Positions 28,076-38,546 of a DNA stretch of 64,000 nucleotides are shown here, one piece after another. A program made the translations under genes and the position numbers. The notes under the pieces were generated by a model. The model made no database searches. It worked only from the letters and a program-made list of their open reading frames with translations, and was not told the origin of the DNA. The DNA lies in contig NZ_CP130610.1 of the NCBI RefSeq assembly GCF_030544485.1, forward strand, positions 992,001 through 1,056,000, given 5' to 3'. This stretch comes from Halomonas sp. HAL1 (GTDB taxonomy: Bacteria > Pseudomonadota > Gammaproteobacteria > Pseudomonadales > Halomonadaceae). How positions within the stretch are numbered: the first letter of the stretch is position 1; every line of letters begins with the position of its first letter.

Positions 28076-29542
28076 TCAGTAGTGACCCAATAGCTTCCAC
28101 CACAATCCGCCCACTAGTACCCAAATCGCTAGATTAACCACGCTCATGATGAAGCCAGCTTTCCACCACTCGCCTAGCGTTAGGTAACCTGAGCCGAAAA
28201 TTACCGGTGAGGTGCCTGTGGCGTAGTGCGTCAGCGTCATCATTATGGAAGAGGTAGCGGCCATGATGAGAACAAAAGGCATGGGCGGGGCGCCAAGGCT
28301 CAATCCAACGGTAAGGAAGGCAGCCATCATAGCGGTGATATGGGCGGTGGTGCTGGCAAAAAAGTAGTGGGTATAAAGGAAGGTCAGGACTAGTAAAGTG
28401 GACGCTCCCATCCAGCCGATGCCCATCATGGTGATCCAGTCTTGCATATTGGTGGAAAACCAATCGATCAAGCCCGTCTGGTTGAGCTGGGTCGCCATCA
28501 TAATGAGGGCGCCGAACCAGAGCAGGGTATCCCAAGCGTTCTTTTCTGCCAGTACATCATCCCAGTTCAATACCCCGGTTAGCAGCAATATAGAGAGCCC
28601 AATAAAAGCCGACGTAGTGGTGTTGAGAGTGACAGATTCCCCGAGGAATAGAGCGGGAATATCCGCCCATAGCAGTAATAGCACCAGAAAGACAAACAGC
28701 ATGATGCCTTCGTTTCGACTTAATTTTCCCAACTCGGTAAGTTTATCCCGTGCCATTTTTGTGGCGTTAGGAGTCTCCTTGATTTCAGGCGGGTAAAGCC
28801 AGTAAAGAGCCAATGGCATACAAAGAATGGCCACTAGGCCGGGCAACAGCATAGCGATCGCCCAAGTCATCCAACTCAGTTGAATTTCTGCCCCGGTAGC
28901 AATTGAAATGAGCTGTACAGTTAAGGGGTTGGGCGCCGTAGCGGTAACAAACATCGCTGAGGTAATAGGGTTGCTGTGGTAATTCACCAGGGCAAGGTAT
29001 TTACCGATCTTATTAGAAGTGCCTTCTTCAGGGCGTGAGTCAAAACCTTTAGCAATAGAGCGCATGATGGGGTGCATGATACCGCCGCCGCGAGCGGTAT
29101 TGCTGGGAGTAACCGGTGCAATGCAAAGCTCTGAAAACGCCAAACTATAGCCGATCCCCAAGGTTTTCTTGCCGAAGATGGAAATAAAATAGTAGCCGAT
29201 GCGTGCGCCAAGGCCCGTTTTAATTAGCCCGCGAGAAATCATGATTGAAATAGCGATAAGCCAGATCAAAGAGTTCGAGTAACTGCTCAGGGCATCGTTA
29301 ATAGCCGTTCCTGGGTTATCACTGGTCACACCGCTCGCCGCCACAATGGAAATGGCAATGATGGAGATGGCGCCGATGGGCATGGCTTTACCGATAATCG
29401 CGGCGATCGTCCCCACAAAAATGGCTAACATCAGCCAAGCATCAGAGGTGAGACCTTCCGGCAAGGGAACAGCCAGCCATATCAGTAGGGTCATGGCCAC
29501 CGCAGTAACGGTTGGCCAAGGCTTAAAGGGCAGCTTGGTCAT
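28076..29542 (-). CDS. DASS-family (SLC13) dicarboxylate/anion transporter
   Basis: 488 residues, about twelve helices. Two hairpin signatures are seen: APVTPSNTARGGGIMHPI (the SNT substrate/Na+ site; first half) and the second-half region with TTAHITAMMAAFLTVG. The overall sequence follows the CitT/TtdT/YflS group, exchangers or Na+ symporters of di- and tricarboxylates. Neighbours give no substrate. The 5' side carries short near-repeats of TACAAAGAG on the plus strand. Confidence 0.9.
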   Translation of the reverse strand: MTKLPFKPWPTVTAVAMTLLIWLAVPLPEGLTSDAWLMLAIFVGTIAAIIGKAMPIGAISIIAISIVAASGVTSDNPGTAINDALSSYSNSLIWLIAISIMISRGLIKTGLGARIGYYFISIFGKKTLGIGYSLAFSELCIAPVTPSNTARGGGIMHPIMRSIAKGFDSRPEEGTSNKIGKYLALVNYHSNPITSAMFVTATAPNPLTVQLISIATGAEIQLSWMTWAIAMLLPGLVAILCMPLALYWLYPPEIKETPNATKMARDKLTELGKLSRNEGIMLFVFLVLLLLWADIPALFLGESVTLNTTTSAFIGLSILLLTGVLNWDDVLAEKNAWDTLLWFGALIMMATQLNQTGLIDWFSTNMQDWITMMGIGWMGASTLLVLTFLYTHYFFASTTAHITAMMAAFLTVGLSLGAPPMPFVLIMAATSSIMMTLTHYATGTSPVIFGSGYLTLGEWWKAGFIMSVVNLAIWVLVGGLWWKLLGHY

Positions 29543-29876
29543 AATGAAAACCTACAAAGAGAATTACAAAAAGAGAGTTACCAAGAGAGATGTACAAAGA
29601 GGTAGCTGTATTAGCAGCCTGTACAAAGCAGCGCAGCGCTCTAGGTAATGCTTAAGTCTATGCTTCCCAGCACACTCTCTTCTTGCGCCACGTCAATGGC
29701 AACTCAGTTGTAAGCATTAGGCATCTTGAGGAAATAATGGCGACTGGCTAATAAAAGGCGAACAGCCGGTTTTAACTATGATTACTGTGAGCAGCTTGAT
29801 ATAGCGCAATAAAGCGCATCCTCAGCTATAGCTTAATGGTGAAGTGTCATGACTCCCTTCACTGAGGAAGCGCCCC
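29543..29876. other. Divergent intergenic region with short AG-rich repeats
   Basis: About 330 bp between the divergent DASS transporter and alcohol dehydrogenase genes. At 29551-29632 five imperfect copies of TACAAAGAG-like sequence occur, close to the transporter start. Nothing else coding or structured was recognised. Confidence 0.45.
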
Positions 29877-30956
29877 ATGCCTACCATGATGAAAGCGGCT
29901 ATCTTCGTTGAACCCGGCCGCATCGAAATCGACGACAAACCCATTCCCGAGATCGGCCCCAACGATGCGCTAATGCGTGTGACCACCACCACGATCTGCG
30001 GGACCGATGTGCATATCCTGAAAGGTGAGTACCCGGTGGAGCGCGGCCTAACCATCGGCCATGAACCCGTGGGCATTATCGAAAAACTGGGGGCCAACGT
30101 TAAAGGCTATAAAGAAGGCCAACGGGTCATTGCTGGCGCCATCTGCCCCAGCTTTACCTCCTACGCCTGCCAGGATGATTGCTGCTCACAAGATGGCGGC
30201 CACCACGGCCACGGTTATAAACCGATGGGCGGCTGGCGCTTTGGTAACACTATCGATGGTGCCCAGGCCGAGTACCTGCTGGTGCCGGATGCCCAGGCCA
30301 ACCTCTCGCCAGTACCGGACGGCCTAACCGACGAACAGGTGCTGATGTGCCCGGACATTATGTCCACCGGCTTTGCCGGTGCCGAAGCCGCCGGTATCAA
30401 AATCGGCGATACGGTGGCGATATTCGCCCAAGGGCCGATTGGCCTGTGCGCTACCGCCGGTGCGCGGCTGCGTGGGGCCGGGATGATCATTGCGGTAGAC
30501 GGGGTTGATGAGCGTTTGGCCATGGCCAAGCAGATGGGCGCGGACGTAACGCTGGATTTCCGCAAGGTGGATGTGGTCGAGGAAATTCTCAAGCTCACCG
30601 GCGGGCGCGGCGTCGATTCCGCGATTGAAGCGCTTGGCCTGCAACAGACCTTTGAATCCGCCCTGCGGGTGCTAAAACCCGGCGGAACGCTCTCCAGCCT
30701 GGGTGTTTACTCCCAAGACCTGACGATTCCGCTGGGTGCTTTCTGTGCGGGCCTGGGTGACCACAAGATCGTTACCTCACTTTGCCCTGGCGGCAAAGAG
30801 CGTATGCGCAGGCTGATGAGCATCATTGCCGCCGGACGGTTGGATCTTGGCCCCATGGTGACCCACCGTTACGCGCTGGATAATATCGTCGAAGCCTACG
30901 ACCTGTTCTCCCACCAGCGCGACGGCGTATTAAAAGTGGCCCTCAAGGTTTCCTGA
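29877..30956 (+). CDS. Zinc-dependent alcohol dehydrogenase (isopropanol dehydrogenase-like)
   Basis: 359 residues of the medium-chain dehydrogenase family. Catalytic zinc ligands are in TICGTDVHIL and GHEPVG; the loop where a structural zinc would sit reads YACQDDCCSQDGGHHGHG, unusually rich in Cys and His. The nucleotide-binding fold follows with FAQGPIGLCATAGARLRGAG. The overall form is that of secondary-alcohol (isopropanol/butanediol) dehydrogenases that use NADP. GAGGA lies 8 nt before ATG. A palindrome covers the stop codon. Confidence 0.88.
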   Translation: MPTMMKAAIFVEPGRIEIDDKPIPEIGPNDALMRVTTTTICGTDVHILKGEYPVERGLTIGHEPVGIIEKLGANVKGYKEGQRVIAGAICPSFTSYACQDDCCSQDGGHHGHGYKPMGGWRFGNTIDGAQAEYLLVPDAQANLSPVPDGLTDEQVLMCPDIMSTGFAGAEAAGIKIGDTVAIFAQGPIGLCATAGARLRGAGMIIAVDGVDERLAMAKQMGADVTLDFRKVDVVEEILKLTGGRGVDSAIEALGLQQTFESALRVLKPGGTLSSLGVYSQDLTIPLGAFCAGLGDHKIVTSLCPGGKERMRRLMSIIAAGRLDLGPMVTHRYALDNIVEAYDLFSHQRDGVLKVALKVS

Positions 30957-30963
30957 GGGCCAC
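30936..30963. terminator. Hairpin over the alcohol dehydrogenase stop codon
   Basis: GTGGCCCTCA / TGAGGGCCAC, a perfect 10-bp stem with an 8-nt loop that includes the TGA stop, between convergent adh and thiC. No T-run follows, so it is at best an inefficient terminator or mRNA end-protecting stem. Confidence 0.5.
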
Positions 30964-30987
30964 AGGCAGCGTGCGATACCGCTTGTT

Positions 30988-32913
<1,926 letters not shown>

Positions 32914-32916
32914 TCA

Positions 32917-33600
32917 TTAATGTGTGAGGTCTTCGTCTATCAGCTCTAGGCCCATCTGCCAGAAGTCGATTTCCAGGCGTGTGGCATTGCGGAAGATTTT
33001 GCTCAGTTCGGCAAAGCGGGCGGGAGTAACGTCGGCAAGGCGAGCATTGAGCCATTCAAGCTCCGCCTGCATGGCGGCCTGAAACTCGTCGCCTTCGTAC
33101 ATGGCGATCCAGGCATCAAAGGGGTTTTGTACACCGCGCAGGGTAGAAGGTTGGGCGTTCAGCCAGTTGGCGATTTCGCCATAGCCCACCAGGCAGGGGG
33201 CCAGCGCCACGTGCAAATCGAGCAAATCGCCGCGGTTGCCGGTATCTAACACATAGCGAGTGTAAGCCAGCGTTGCGCGGGCTTCGGGGAGTTCGGCAAG
33301 CTCTTGCTCACTGATTCCCCACTCCTGGCAAAAGCCCACATGCAGGCCCAGCTCCACATCCACAATAGCTTTCAAGCCTTCATGGGCTTGGCGCAAATCC
33401 GCCAGGGTGGGGCTTTTATAGGCAGCCAGCGCATAGGCGCGGGCGAAGTGAATCAAAAACAGGTAATCCTGCTTTAAGTAGTGGCGAAACGACGCTTCAG
33501 GTAGCGTGGCGTTGCCCAACTGACGCACGAAATCGTGCTCGATATAGGCGCGCCAATCATCGTGACAAGCGTTGGTAAGATCGGTAAAGGAGTAGCCCAT
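32917..33600 (-). CDS. tenA: Aminopyrimidine aminohydrolase (thiaminase II) TenA
   Basis: 227 residues. TenA recycles thiamin breakdown products by releasing HMP. The family pattern is visible: HDFVRQLGNATLPEASFRHYLKQDYLFLIHFARAYALAAYKS, the active-site region YTRYVLDTGNRGDLLDLHVALAPCLVGYGEIA with catalytic Cys, and a C-terminal FWQMGL. A TPP riboswitch lies 130-240 nt upstream, so tenA and thiC are both repressed by thiamin pyrophosphate. A truncated divergent copy of its 5' end is found at 42511. Confidence 0.96.
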   Translation of the reverse strand: MGYSFTDLTNACHDDWRAYIEHDFVRQLGNATLPEASFRHYLKQDYLFLIHFARAYALAAYKSPTLADLRQAHEGLKAIVDVELGLHVGFCQEWGISEQELAELPEARATLAYTRYVLDTGNRGDLLDLHVALAPCLVGYGEIANWLNAQPSTLRGVQNPFDAWIAMYEGDEFQAAMQAELEWLNARLADVTPARFAELSKIFRNATRLEIDFWQMGLELIDEDLTH

Positions 33601-33724
33601 GATGCCTCCGGTAGTAATGATCCGGAGGGGAGGCGAAAAAGATCAAGGAAATGGCACGGAAGGGTGGCGTAAAGGTGCGCCGCGGCCATCGCTTGATCCC
33701 TACGCCGGTACCCGCGCCGCAACT

Positions 33725-33838
33725 CAAGTGAGCAGCAGCGCATTAGCCGGATCAGGTTCAGCGGGACCAGCGCTCGGTAGCCAAAAGCTCACCCTGCGCC
33801 ATCTCAGCCGGATTTCACCGGCACCCCGTCAAGCTGTT
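33725..33838 (-). promoter_or_regulatory. TPP riboswitch (THI element) controlling tenA-thiC
   Basis: Read on the minus strand the classical THI-box blocks occur in order: GACGGGGTGCC, then CCGGCTGAGATGGCGCAGGG with the CTGAGA core, and CCCGCTGAACCTGATCCGGC with GAACCTGATC, then TAATGCGCTGC closing. All conserved core positions look intact. It senses thiamin pyrophosphate. Position 124 nt before tenA fits control of translation initiation or transcription. Confidence 0.93.
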
Positions 33839-33955
33839 CGTGGGTGGAGTTTAGGAGGTAAGTGGGGGGAGATGCAAGGAGGGTAATCTTAAGTGCCGAA
33901 TTAGGCTTTGCTTGGAAGTAAGGTTATGGGGTAGGGTTAATATGTTTGCTGTATA

Positions 33956-33969
33956 TGCGCCGTTATGTA
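33956..33969 (+). other. Left junction of cassette block 1 (GCCGTTATGTAC core-like site)
   Basis: GCGCCGTTATGTAC carries a GTTATGY-like recombination core. Similarity between this region and the second tenA-leader copy can be followed up to TGCGCCGT (43009-43016) and stops right at the point where a cassette would join after G. Suggestive of cassette insertion but short, so tentative. Confidence 0.3.
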
Positions 33970-34605
33970 CATTGAGATCATGCAGCGGGGCCTAGAACCA
34001 CTGTTAGTTCCATGGAGACCCCAGATTGAGCGGCAATATTCCAAATTCTGTAATAGGGGCTGTGGCTTCGGTAATTGCAAGCTATTACTACAGCCACTCA
34101 AAGCTAGAAACGCTATTTATGGAAAGTGGCGCTCCCGGCGATGCGCCCGAAGGGAATTGTGAAAGGAAATGTAGTGATTGGCTAAAACGTTGTAATAATT
34201 ATCCCGAAGTTGATGCTCTTGATGTGCTTGGCAGGATTATTCAGGGCTACATGGACCAAGAAGCGCCGTCATCATTGTTTTACGATTCGCCTCCGAGAAT
34301 TGAAGAGGGGCAGGCGCGGATTAAAGCGGCTTTGGCGCAAAACCAGCTTTCGTACCGACTGAATGGCTACATTACTCAAGCTGGGTCAACGCCGATATCT
34401 AAAACATTAGAAGACTATCTGAAGTCAGGCAATTTTTCGTCTATTGAAAAAGAATTTGAGAGAGCGGTAGAGCATATTCAAACTGACCCATACTCATCAG
34501 TCACTGCTGCCTGCTCGATTATTGAATCGGCCTTAAAGTTTTACATAGAGCGTTTCAGTTTGGCGGCACCAAATAAATTGAACGTTATGCCATTGTGGGC
34601 AGTGG

Positions 34606-35703
34606 GGCGGCCTCAAGTTCCAAGTGCAACACTATTGAAGAGTGCTCGGGCCGGCGACGGATTTCTTGAGCACCTCGGCGTAGACTTCCAGTGGCGAGCG
34701 CCAATCCAGTGTCTTGCGCGGCCGTGTATTGAGTGAGTCGGCGATCTCGTCGAGTTCTTCCTGGCTGTAGACCGACAGATCCGTGCCCTTTGGCAAGTAC
34801 TGTCTCAACAGCCCGTTGGTGTTCTCATTGGAACCCCGCTGCCATGGGCTATGCGGGTCGGCAAAGTAGATCGCTGTCCCCGTCTTCTGAGTGATCTCGG
34901 CATGTTTCACCATCTCTTTGCCCTGGTCATAGGTCATGGACAGGCGCAGGGTGCGCGGCACCTCATTGAGCTTGTCGCTGAAGCCGACAGCCGCCGCTGT
35001 GGCCGTGGTGCCATCCACTTTCGCCAGAATCACTAAACGCGTCGTGCGCTCCACCAATGTACCAACGGCAGAGCGATTGTTAGCGCCCATGATGAGATCC
35101 CCTTCCCAGTGGCCGGGCATCAGGCGATCTTCGATTTCAGGCGGCCGCAGATGGATGCTCACCAAGTCTGGAATCTGTTGTCGCCTATCCTTGCCACGGC
35201 TGCGAGGGCGTCGTTTACCTTTACCCTGGCGCAAACAGGCAATCAGCTCTTTCTTGAGCGAGCCGCGCGGCATGAGATAGAGCGCATTGTAGATGGCTTC
35301 GTGCGAGACGTGGCGGTCAGTATTATCAGGAAACATACGCTTTAGTGTGCGGGCTATTTGCTCTGGTGACCAGTACTTGCGCAGCAGGTAGACCACCAGT
35401 TCGAACAGCTCACCGTCGAGAGGAAGCTTCAAGCTACGGCGAGGCCGACAGCGGGTCAGTCGGGCGCGATGTCCAGCGAGGCTGGCGTCATACGCTCTGT
35501 TAGGGCTAACAGTATGACGCACCAGTTCTCGTGAAATAGTACTGGGCGAACGCCCTAACTGACGGGCGATAGCGCGAATCGAGTGGTTAGCCCGCATCAG
35601 CATGATGGCGGCTCGGTCTTCGGCAGAAAGATGGCGATAACAGTGAGTCATGGCAATACCCTACCTGATAGGTTAGGTGTTGCACTTGGTCATTGAGACC
35701 GCC
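34606..35703 (-). mobile_element. IS30-family insertion sequence (complete)
   Basis: About 1098 bp bounded by 27-bp terminal inverted repeats GGCGGYCTCAANNNCCAAGTGCAACAC (left at 34606-34632, right reversed at 35677-35703), with a 3-bp TGG direct repeat at 34603-34605 and 35704-35706. It carries one transposase. Intact ends and gene suggest a recent, still mobile insertion. Confidence 0.9.
34632..35651 (-). CDS. IS30-family transposase
   Basis: 339 residues. N-terminal helix-turn-helix (YRHLSAEDRAAIMLMRANHSIRAIARQLGRSPSTISRELVRH), then a DDE core: first Asp in MPGHWEGDLIMG, second in SMTYDQGKEM, and the Glu region PHSPWQRGSNENTNGLLRQYLPKGTDLS. All three catalytic acids are present. The stop codon lies within the inverted repeat, as is usual in this family. 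Confidence 0.95.
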   Translation of the reverse strand: MTHCYRHLSAEDRAAIMLMRANHSIRAIARQLGRSPSTISRELVRHTVSPNRAYDASLAGHRARLTRCRPRRSLKLPLDGELFELVVYLLRKYWSPEQIARTLKRMFPDNTDRHVSHEAIYNALYLMPRGSLKKELIACLRQGKGKRRPRSRGKDRRQQIPDLVSIHLRPPEIEDRLMPGHWEGDLIMGANNRSAVGTLVERTTRLVILAKVDGTTATAAAVGFSDKLNEVPRTLRLSMTYDQGKEMVKHAEITQKTGTAIYFADPHSPWQRGSNENTNGLLRQYLPKGTDLSVYSQEELDEIADSLNTRPRKTLDWRSPLEVYAEVLKKSVAGPSTLQ

Positions 35704-35939
35704 TGGTTCAGCCTCACCTAAGTTTGAATGCTGATGCCACGCTGGCCGCAGATCAGCATAAAGTGCTGAAGGGGATTTCCTCAATCATTGATGGTGTAGG
35801 TGCTTTTAGGTCACACATAGGTTCAGCTCATGGGCGTGGCTCCAGTCCTCCAAATATCGTGGTTGCTGAGGCTCGGCTTGTTGTTAATGTTGCGCATACA
35901 TTGGTGGTTTTCATTATGGAGGTGCTACATGCCAAGAAA

Positions 35940-36023
35940 GCCTAACAAATGCTGGTACGGCAACGCCCACTATATTACACCTCCGGCTCCATTCCATGCG
36001 CGCACATGCTGAAAGCGTTATCC
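35940..36023 (+). other. attC-like cassette site after the Abi gene
   Basis: GCCTAAC (RYYYAAC) overlaps the TAA stop of the interrupted Abi gene; 84 bp later AGCGTTATCC supplies the opposite core. The interior (TGGTACGGCAACGCC ... GCGCGCACATGCTG) can pair partially. Position at a stop codon and size are typical of integron attC sites. Confidence 0.55.
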
Positions 36024-36056
36024 ATTAGGGATATTTAACCTACAAGAAGGTATGAG

Positions 36057-37190
36057 ATGGAAAACGACTCTTTAAGTAATGTGGTGAAAAACATCGATGG
36101 TATCGTTAGAGAACTGAATGAAGCTGTTGGCCATTTAGCCTCGCTTCTGAAAGGGCATAAAATTACAGCTAAAACTCAAGAGCAATTCCAGACTTTTGGT
36201 GCGCGTTACAATGATTACTTGAAAAAACTGGAATCAAACGCTAGTTTTGATCAAGTTAACAGCTCAGCTTCTGCTATCCAAACATATGCAGCGGCAATCG
36301 TTCAGGGTTTGGCTAAGTCTTCTGTAGGGAATAATGACGAAATAAAAAGTGTCATTAATAAAGTCTCAAATTTGTCAAAAAGGCTTAAAGAAAATTTAGA
36401 AGATAGAGAGGTTGTTTTTGATAGCGAAATTCATATGGGGGAAAAGAAAAGAGTACAGTCGCCTCACGCTGGTGCCGAGCTGGCAAGTTCTTCTGAAGAA
36501 TTTAAAAAGCATATTGAATCTTTAAAAAGTGAGTTAAGCCTCGCAGAAGAACGCCACCTTAAAAGAGAGTCCTTATTGTCAGCTAAGCTTGAAGAGCTTG
36601 AGCAGAAATTAGACACGTTAGAAAGTGATGTAAAAAAACGCATTGAATCTGTTGACTCCCTTTATTCAGAGGCGCAATTGAACCTTGAAGAAAAACAGAA
36701 TAGTGTAGACAATTTGCTTGGAACTATTTCCGAAGGCGTTATTGCAAGAGATTATGATTCTAGTGCAATAGAAGAGAAGAAGATGGCGGATTGGTTACGT
36801 TTTTCTTCATTAGGGTGCATGGCCGTTATCGCTGTAATAATCGGCTTTTCACTTTATGAAACCACTATAGAATCATTTGATTGGGAGAATGCCTCGTTTC
36901 GATTGGTATTCACTATTCTTTTGTCCGCTCCAGCAGCATATTTAGCACGAGAGTCTGCTAAGCATAGGCAGCAGCAATATACTCATCTGCAGACGTCACT
37001 AGACCTAAAAGCTATCAGCCCTTACTTGGCTTCGTTACCTATTGAAGAGCAGCATAGACTAAAGTCGGAAATTGCAAATAGGCTGTTTGTTCCAAGGGAT
37101 TCTACAACGGTTGGCGCAGACCTCTATCCTATTAACAGCCATGAAATATTAATTAAACTGTTGGAAAAATTGGATTTTAAGTCTCGTTAA
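36057..37190 (+). CDS. Coiled-coil protein with central transmembrane hairpin (orphan)
   Basis: 377 residues, not recognised. RBS GAAGG 6 nt before ATG. Residues 1-130 are helical; 140-235 form a long coiled coil (EEFKKHIESLKSELSLAEERHLKRESLLSAKLEELEQKLDTLESDVKKRIE). Two hydrophobic helices follow (LGCMAVIAVIIGFSLYE and FRLVFTILLSAPAAYLARES, residues about 255-305), then a conserved-looking soluble tail. Low GC and position just behind an attC-like site mark it as an acquired cassette. Membrane effectors with coiled-coil sensors are common in defence; here that is only a suggestion. Confidence 0.75.
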   Translation: MENDSLSNVVKNIDGIVRELNEAVGHLASLLKGHKITAKTQEQFQTFGARYNDYLKKLESNASFDQVNSSASAIQTYAAAIVQGLAKSSVGNNDEIKSVINKVSNLSKRLKENLEDREVVFDSEIHMGEKKRVQSPHAGAELASSSEEFKKHIESLKSELSLAEERHLKRESLLSAKLEELEQKLDTLESDVKKRIESVDSLYSEAQLNLEEKQNSVDNLLGTISEGVIARDYDSSAIEEKKMADWLRFSSLGCMAVIAVIIGFSLYETTIESFDWENASFRLVFTILLSAPAAYLARESAKHRQQQYTHLQTSLDLKAISPYLASLPIEEQHRLKSEIANRLFVPRDSTTVGADLYPINSHEILIKLLEKLDFKSR

Positions 37191-37289
37191 AAGGTCAGGA
37201 AATCCAGTTAAAAGAATAGTTAAAAAGCCAGCTAGAAGGTTCGTCTACTCACCACTCTGCTGTTTTTCAGTGGCTCTTGTGACAGCGTT

Positions 37290-37570
37290 GGGGCTTTAGA
37301 AAAACCGCTGATGCCTAATTTTCAGTAGGATGAGTAAAGACGGCGAGGAATGGTCAGCATACTGCTCTTCAAGCCTTATAACCACGTTCAGAGGATCATG
37401 GTGAATATTAATTTTAATTTACCGGGATCAGCTGCAGCCAGGCTCCTTTGAACAAGCATTGCATTGTCTGATTGAGCACAAGCAGGACTTATCGGTTTTC
37501 CATCCCAAATACTGCAAGAATGCGCCAGCTGGCTGGCCTATGATCCGGCCATCTTGCTAAAAATTACCCT
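37290..37570 (+). pseudogene. Decayed N-terminal remnant of an IS1182-like transposase (copy 1)
   Basis: This 37191-37713 gap has no intact gene. Within it, translation in shifting frames gives DQLQPGSFEQALHCLIEHKQDLSVFHPKY and later AYDPAILLKITLF, matching the start of the transposase remnant at 44493 (DQLQPDTFEHAVHYLIEHKLDLSVFHPQY...AYDPA). The ATG is mutated to ATA and there are frameshifts. Similarity begins about 70 bp upstream, at GCGTTG. Confidence 0.75.
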
Positions 37571-37713
37571 GTTTCCTTTCTTATAAGGCCGGACTCAAAA
37601 GTGTAGCGTTACTCAATGAGGGCCAACGTCTAGCCGAAAGGCGATAGAGATAGCTTGAAATCGAGTATTTATATTCCCCCTGTTAGTTTTTCTCTTAAGC
37701 AAGGTGTAAAAGC

Positions 37714-38256
37714 ATGTTTGAAATAGCGATCCTTGAAGAAGAAGCTCACCTCTCCACGTTGGTAAATACCGTACTGTACACACTTCGCAAGTCAATCAAG
37801 GAGATTGAGTATCCACATGATCTGCGAAAGAAATCCAATATGGTGGCATGGGAGCAATACTATAAGGAAATTGACGCCCTCAACGAAGATATCTTTTCAG
37901 CCTTGAACGGAAGAGCAGGTGTGTATGCGATTTTGACCGCTAGACCCACTAAAGAGTGGCACCTACGATATATTGGGCAAACAGACGTGAGAGGAAGTAA
38001 GCAACGCATACGTTCTCACATTGTATGGCGAAACAAATCAACAAAATCGGGAAAATTCACTGGCTCAAAATTCGACGAGGTCCAGCACGCCGTTGTTTGC
38101 GGAGCGGATATTGCTATCTCGTTTGTAGAGATTGCACCTGCAAGCTTACGACATTATGTCGAAGAAATATTGATCAAGACAAAACAGCCTGAATGGAACT
38201 TAAAAGGAACAACTCTGCAGGGGCAAAGCCAGAGTGCTCGCTCATGTGTCCTGTGA
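37714..38256 (+). CDS. GIY-YIG-domain protein (orphan cassette gene)
   Basis: 180 residues. An N-terminal helical region precedes a GIY-YIG-like core: AGVYAIL (residues about 69-75), HLRYIGQTDV (about 86-95), RIRSHIVWRN (Arg of helix 1), and YVEEILIKTKQPEWN near residue 148, with the metal-binding Glu. These are the elements of GIY-YIG nucleases. AAGG lies 9 nt before ATG. Stand-alone, without a restriction partner. An attC-like site follows 8 bp after the stop. Nuclease activity is inferred from motif only. Confidence 0.75.
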   Translation: MFEIAILEEEAHLSTLVNTVLYTLRKSIKEIEYPHDLRKKSNMVAWEQYYKEIDALNEDIFSALNGRAGVYAILTARPTKEWHLRYIGQTDVRGSKQRIRSHIVWRNKSTKSGKFTGSKFDEVQHAVVCGADIAISFVEIAPASLRHYVEEILIKTKQPEWNLKGTTLQGQSQSARSCVL

Positions 38257-38263
38257 TTGTATA

Positions 38264-38346
38264 GCCTAACCAGTGCAGGCGCGGCGACCTCCTTTCCATT
38301 GCGCCTTGGACTCCATTCCAAGGTCGCGTGTGCTGCGGGCATTAAG
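38264..38346 (+). other. attC-like cassette site after the GIY-YIG gene
   Basis: GCCTAAC at 38264, then arms CAGTGCAGGCGCGGCGACC and GGTCGCGTGTGCTGCGGGC that pair with bulges, an inner perfect hairpin CCTTGGA-CTCCAT-TCCAAGG (38305-38324), and a decayed right core GCATTAAG in place of GCGTTAAG. Size 83 bp. Confidence 0.6.
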
Positions 38347-38546
38347 TCTGACTACACCCATGCAAATTGCCAAGTTTGCGGAGTGTGGTGATCAACGGCA
38401 ATAACTATGGCTTCTTCTGTCAGCTCATGGCGAATATATCGTATGGGAAGCGTTCTGGAATCAGGCGTCTTGGTGTTGGGCTCTTGCTGGCGCCGTGAGT
38501 AAACTAAAGATAAGGGCCACCCGGATTTACATATGGAGAAATGACA

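Larger units (their letters stand above)
34026..35945 (+). pseudogene. Abortive-infection family gene interrupted by an IS30 element
   Basis: The 5' part (34026-34605, TTG start with GGAG upstream) encodes HSKLETLFMESGAPGDAPEGNCERKCSDWLKRCNNYPEVDALDVLG, typical of the N-terminus of stand-alone Abi-type proteins, then a middle domain. The frame is cut after NVMPLWAV by an IS30-family element. The 3' part (35707-35945) continues in the same frame: VQPHLSLNADATLAADQHKVLKGISSIIDGVGAFRSHIGSAHGRG...VAEARLVVNVAHTLVVFIMEVLHAKKA, an abortive-infection C-terminal (Abi_C) domain. Removing the element plus one TGG copy restores one continuous protein of about 273 residues. The stop codon lies in an attC-like site, so it was an integron-type cassette. 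Presumed antiphage; inactive now. Confidence 0.85.

Noticed and set aside
33965..34162. Separate small gene before the Abi gene
   Set aside because: It is in another frame and overlaps the conserved Abi N-terminal motif HSKLETLFMESGAPGD.
38404..38497. 31-codon frame upstream of the Ltp-type gene
   Set aside because: No RBS and no recognisable pattern; more likely the promoter region of the Ltp-type gene.
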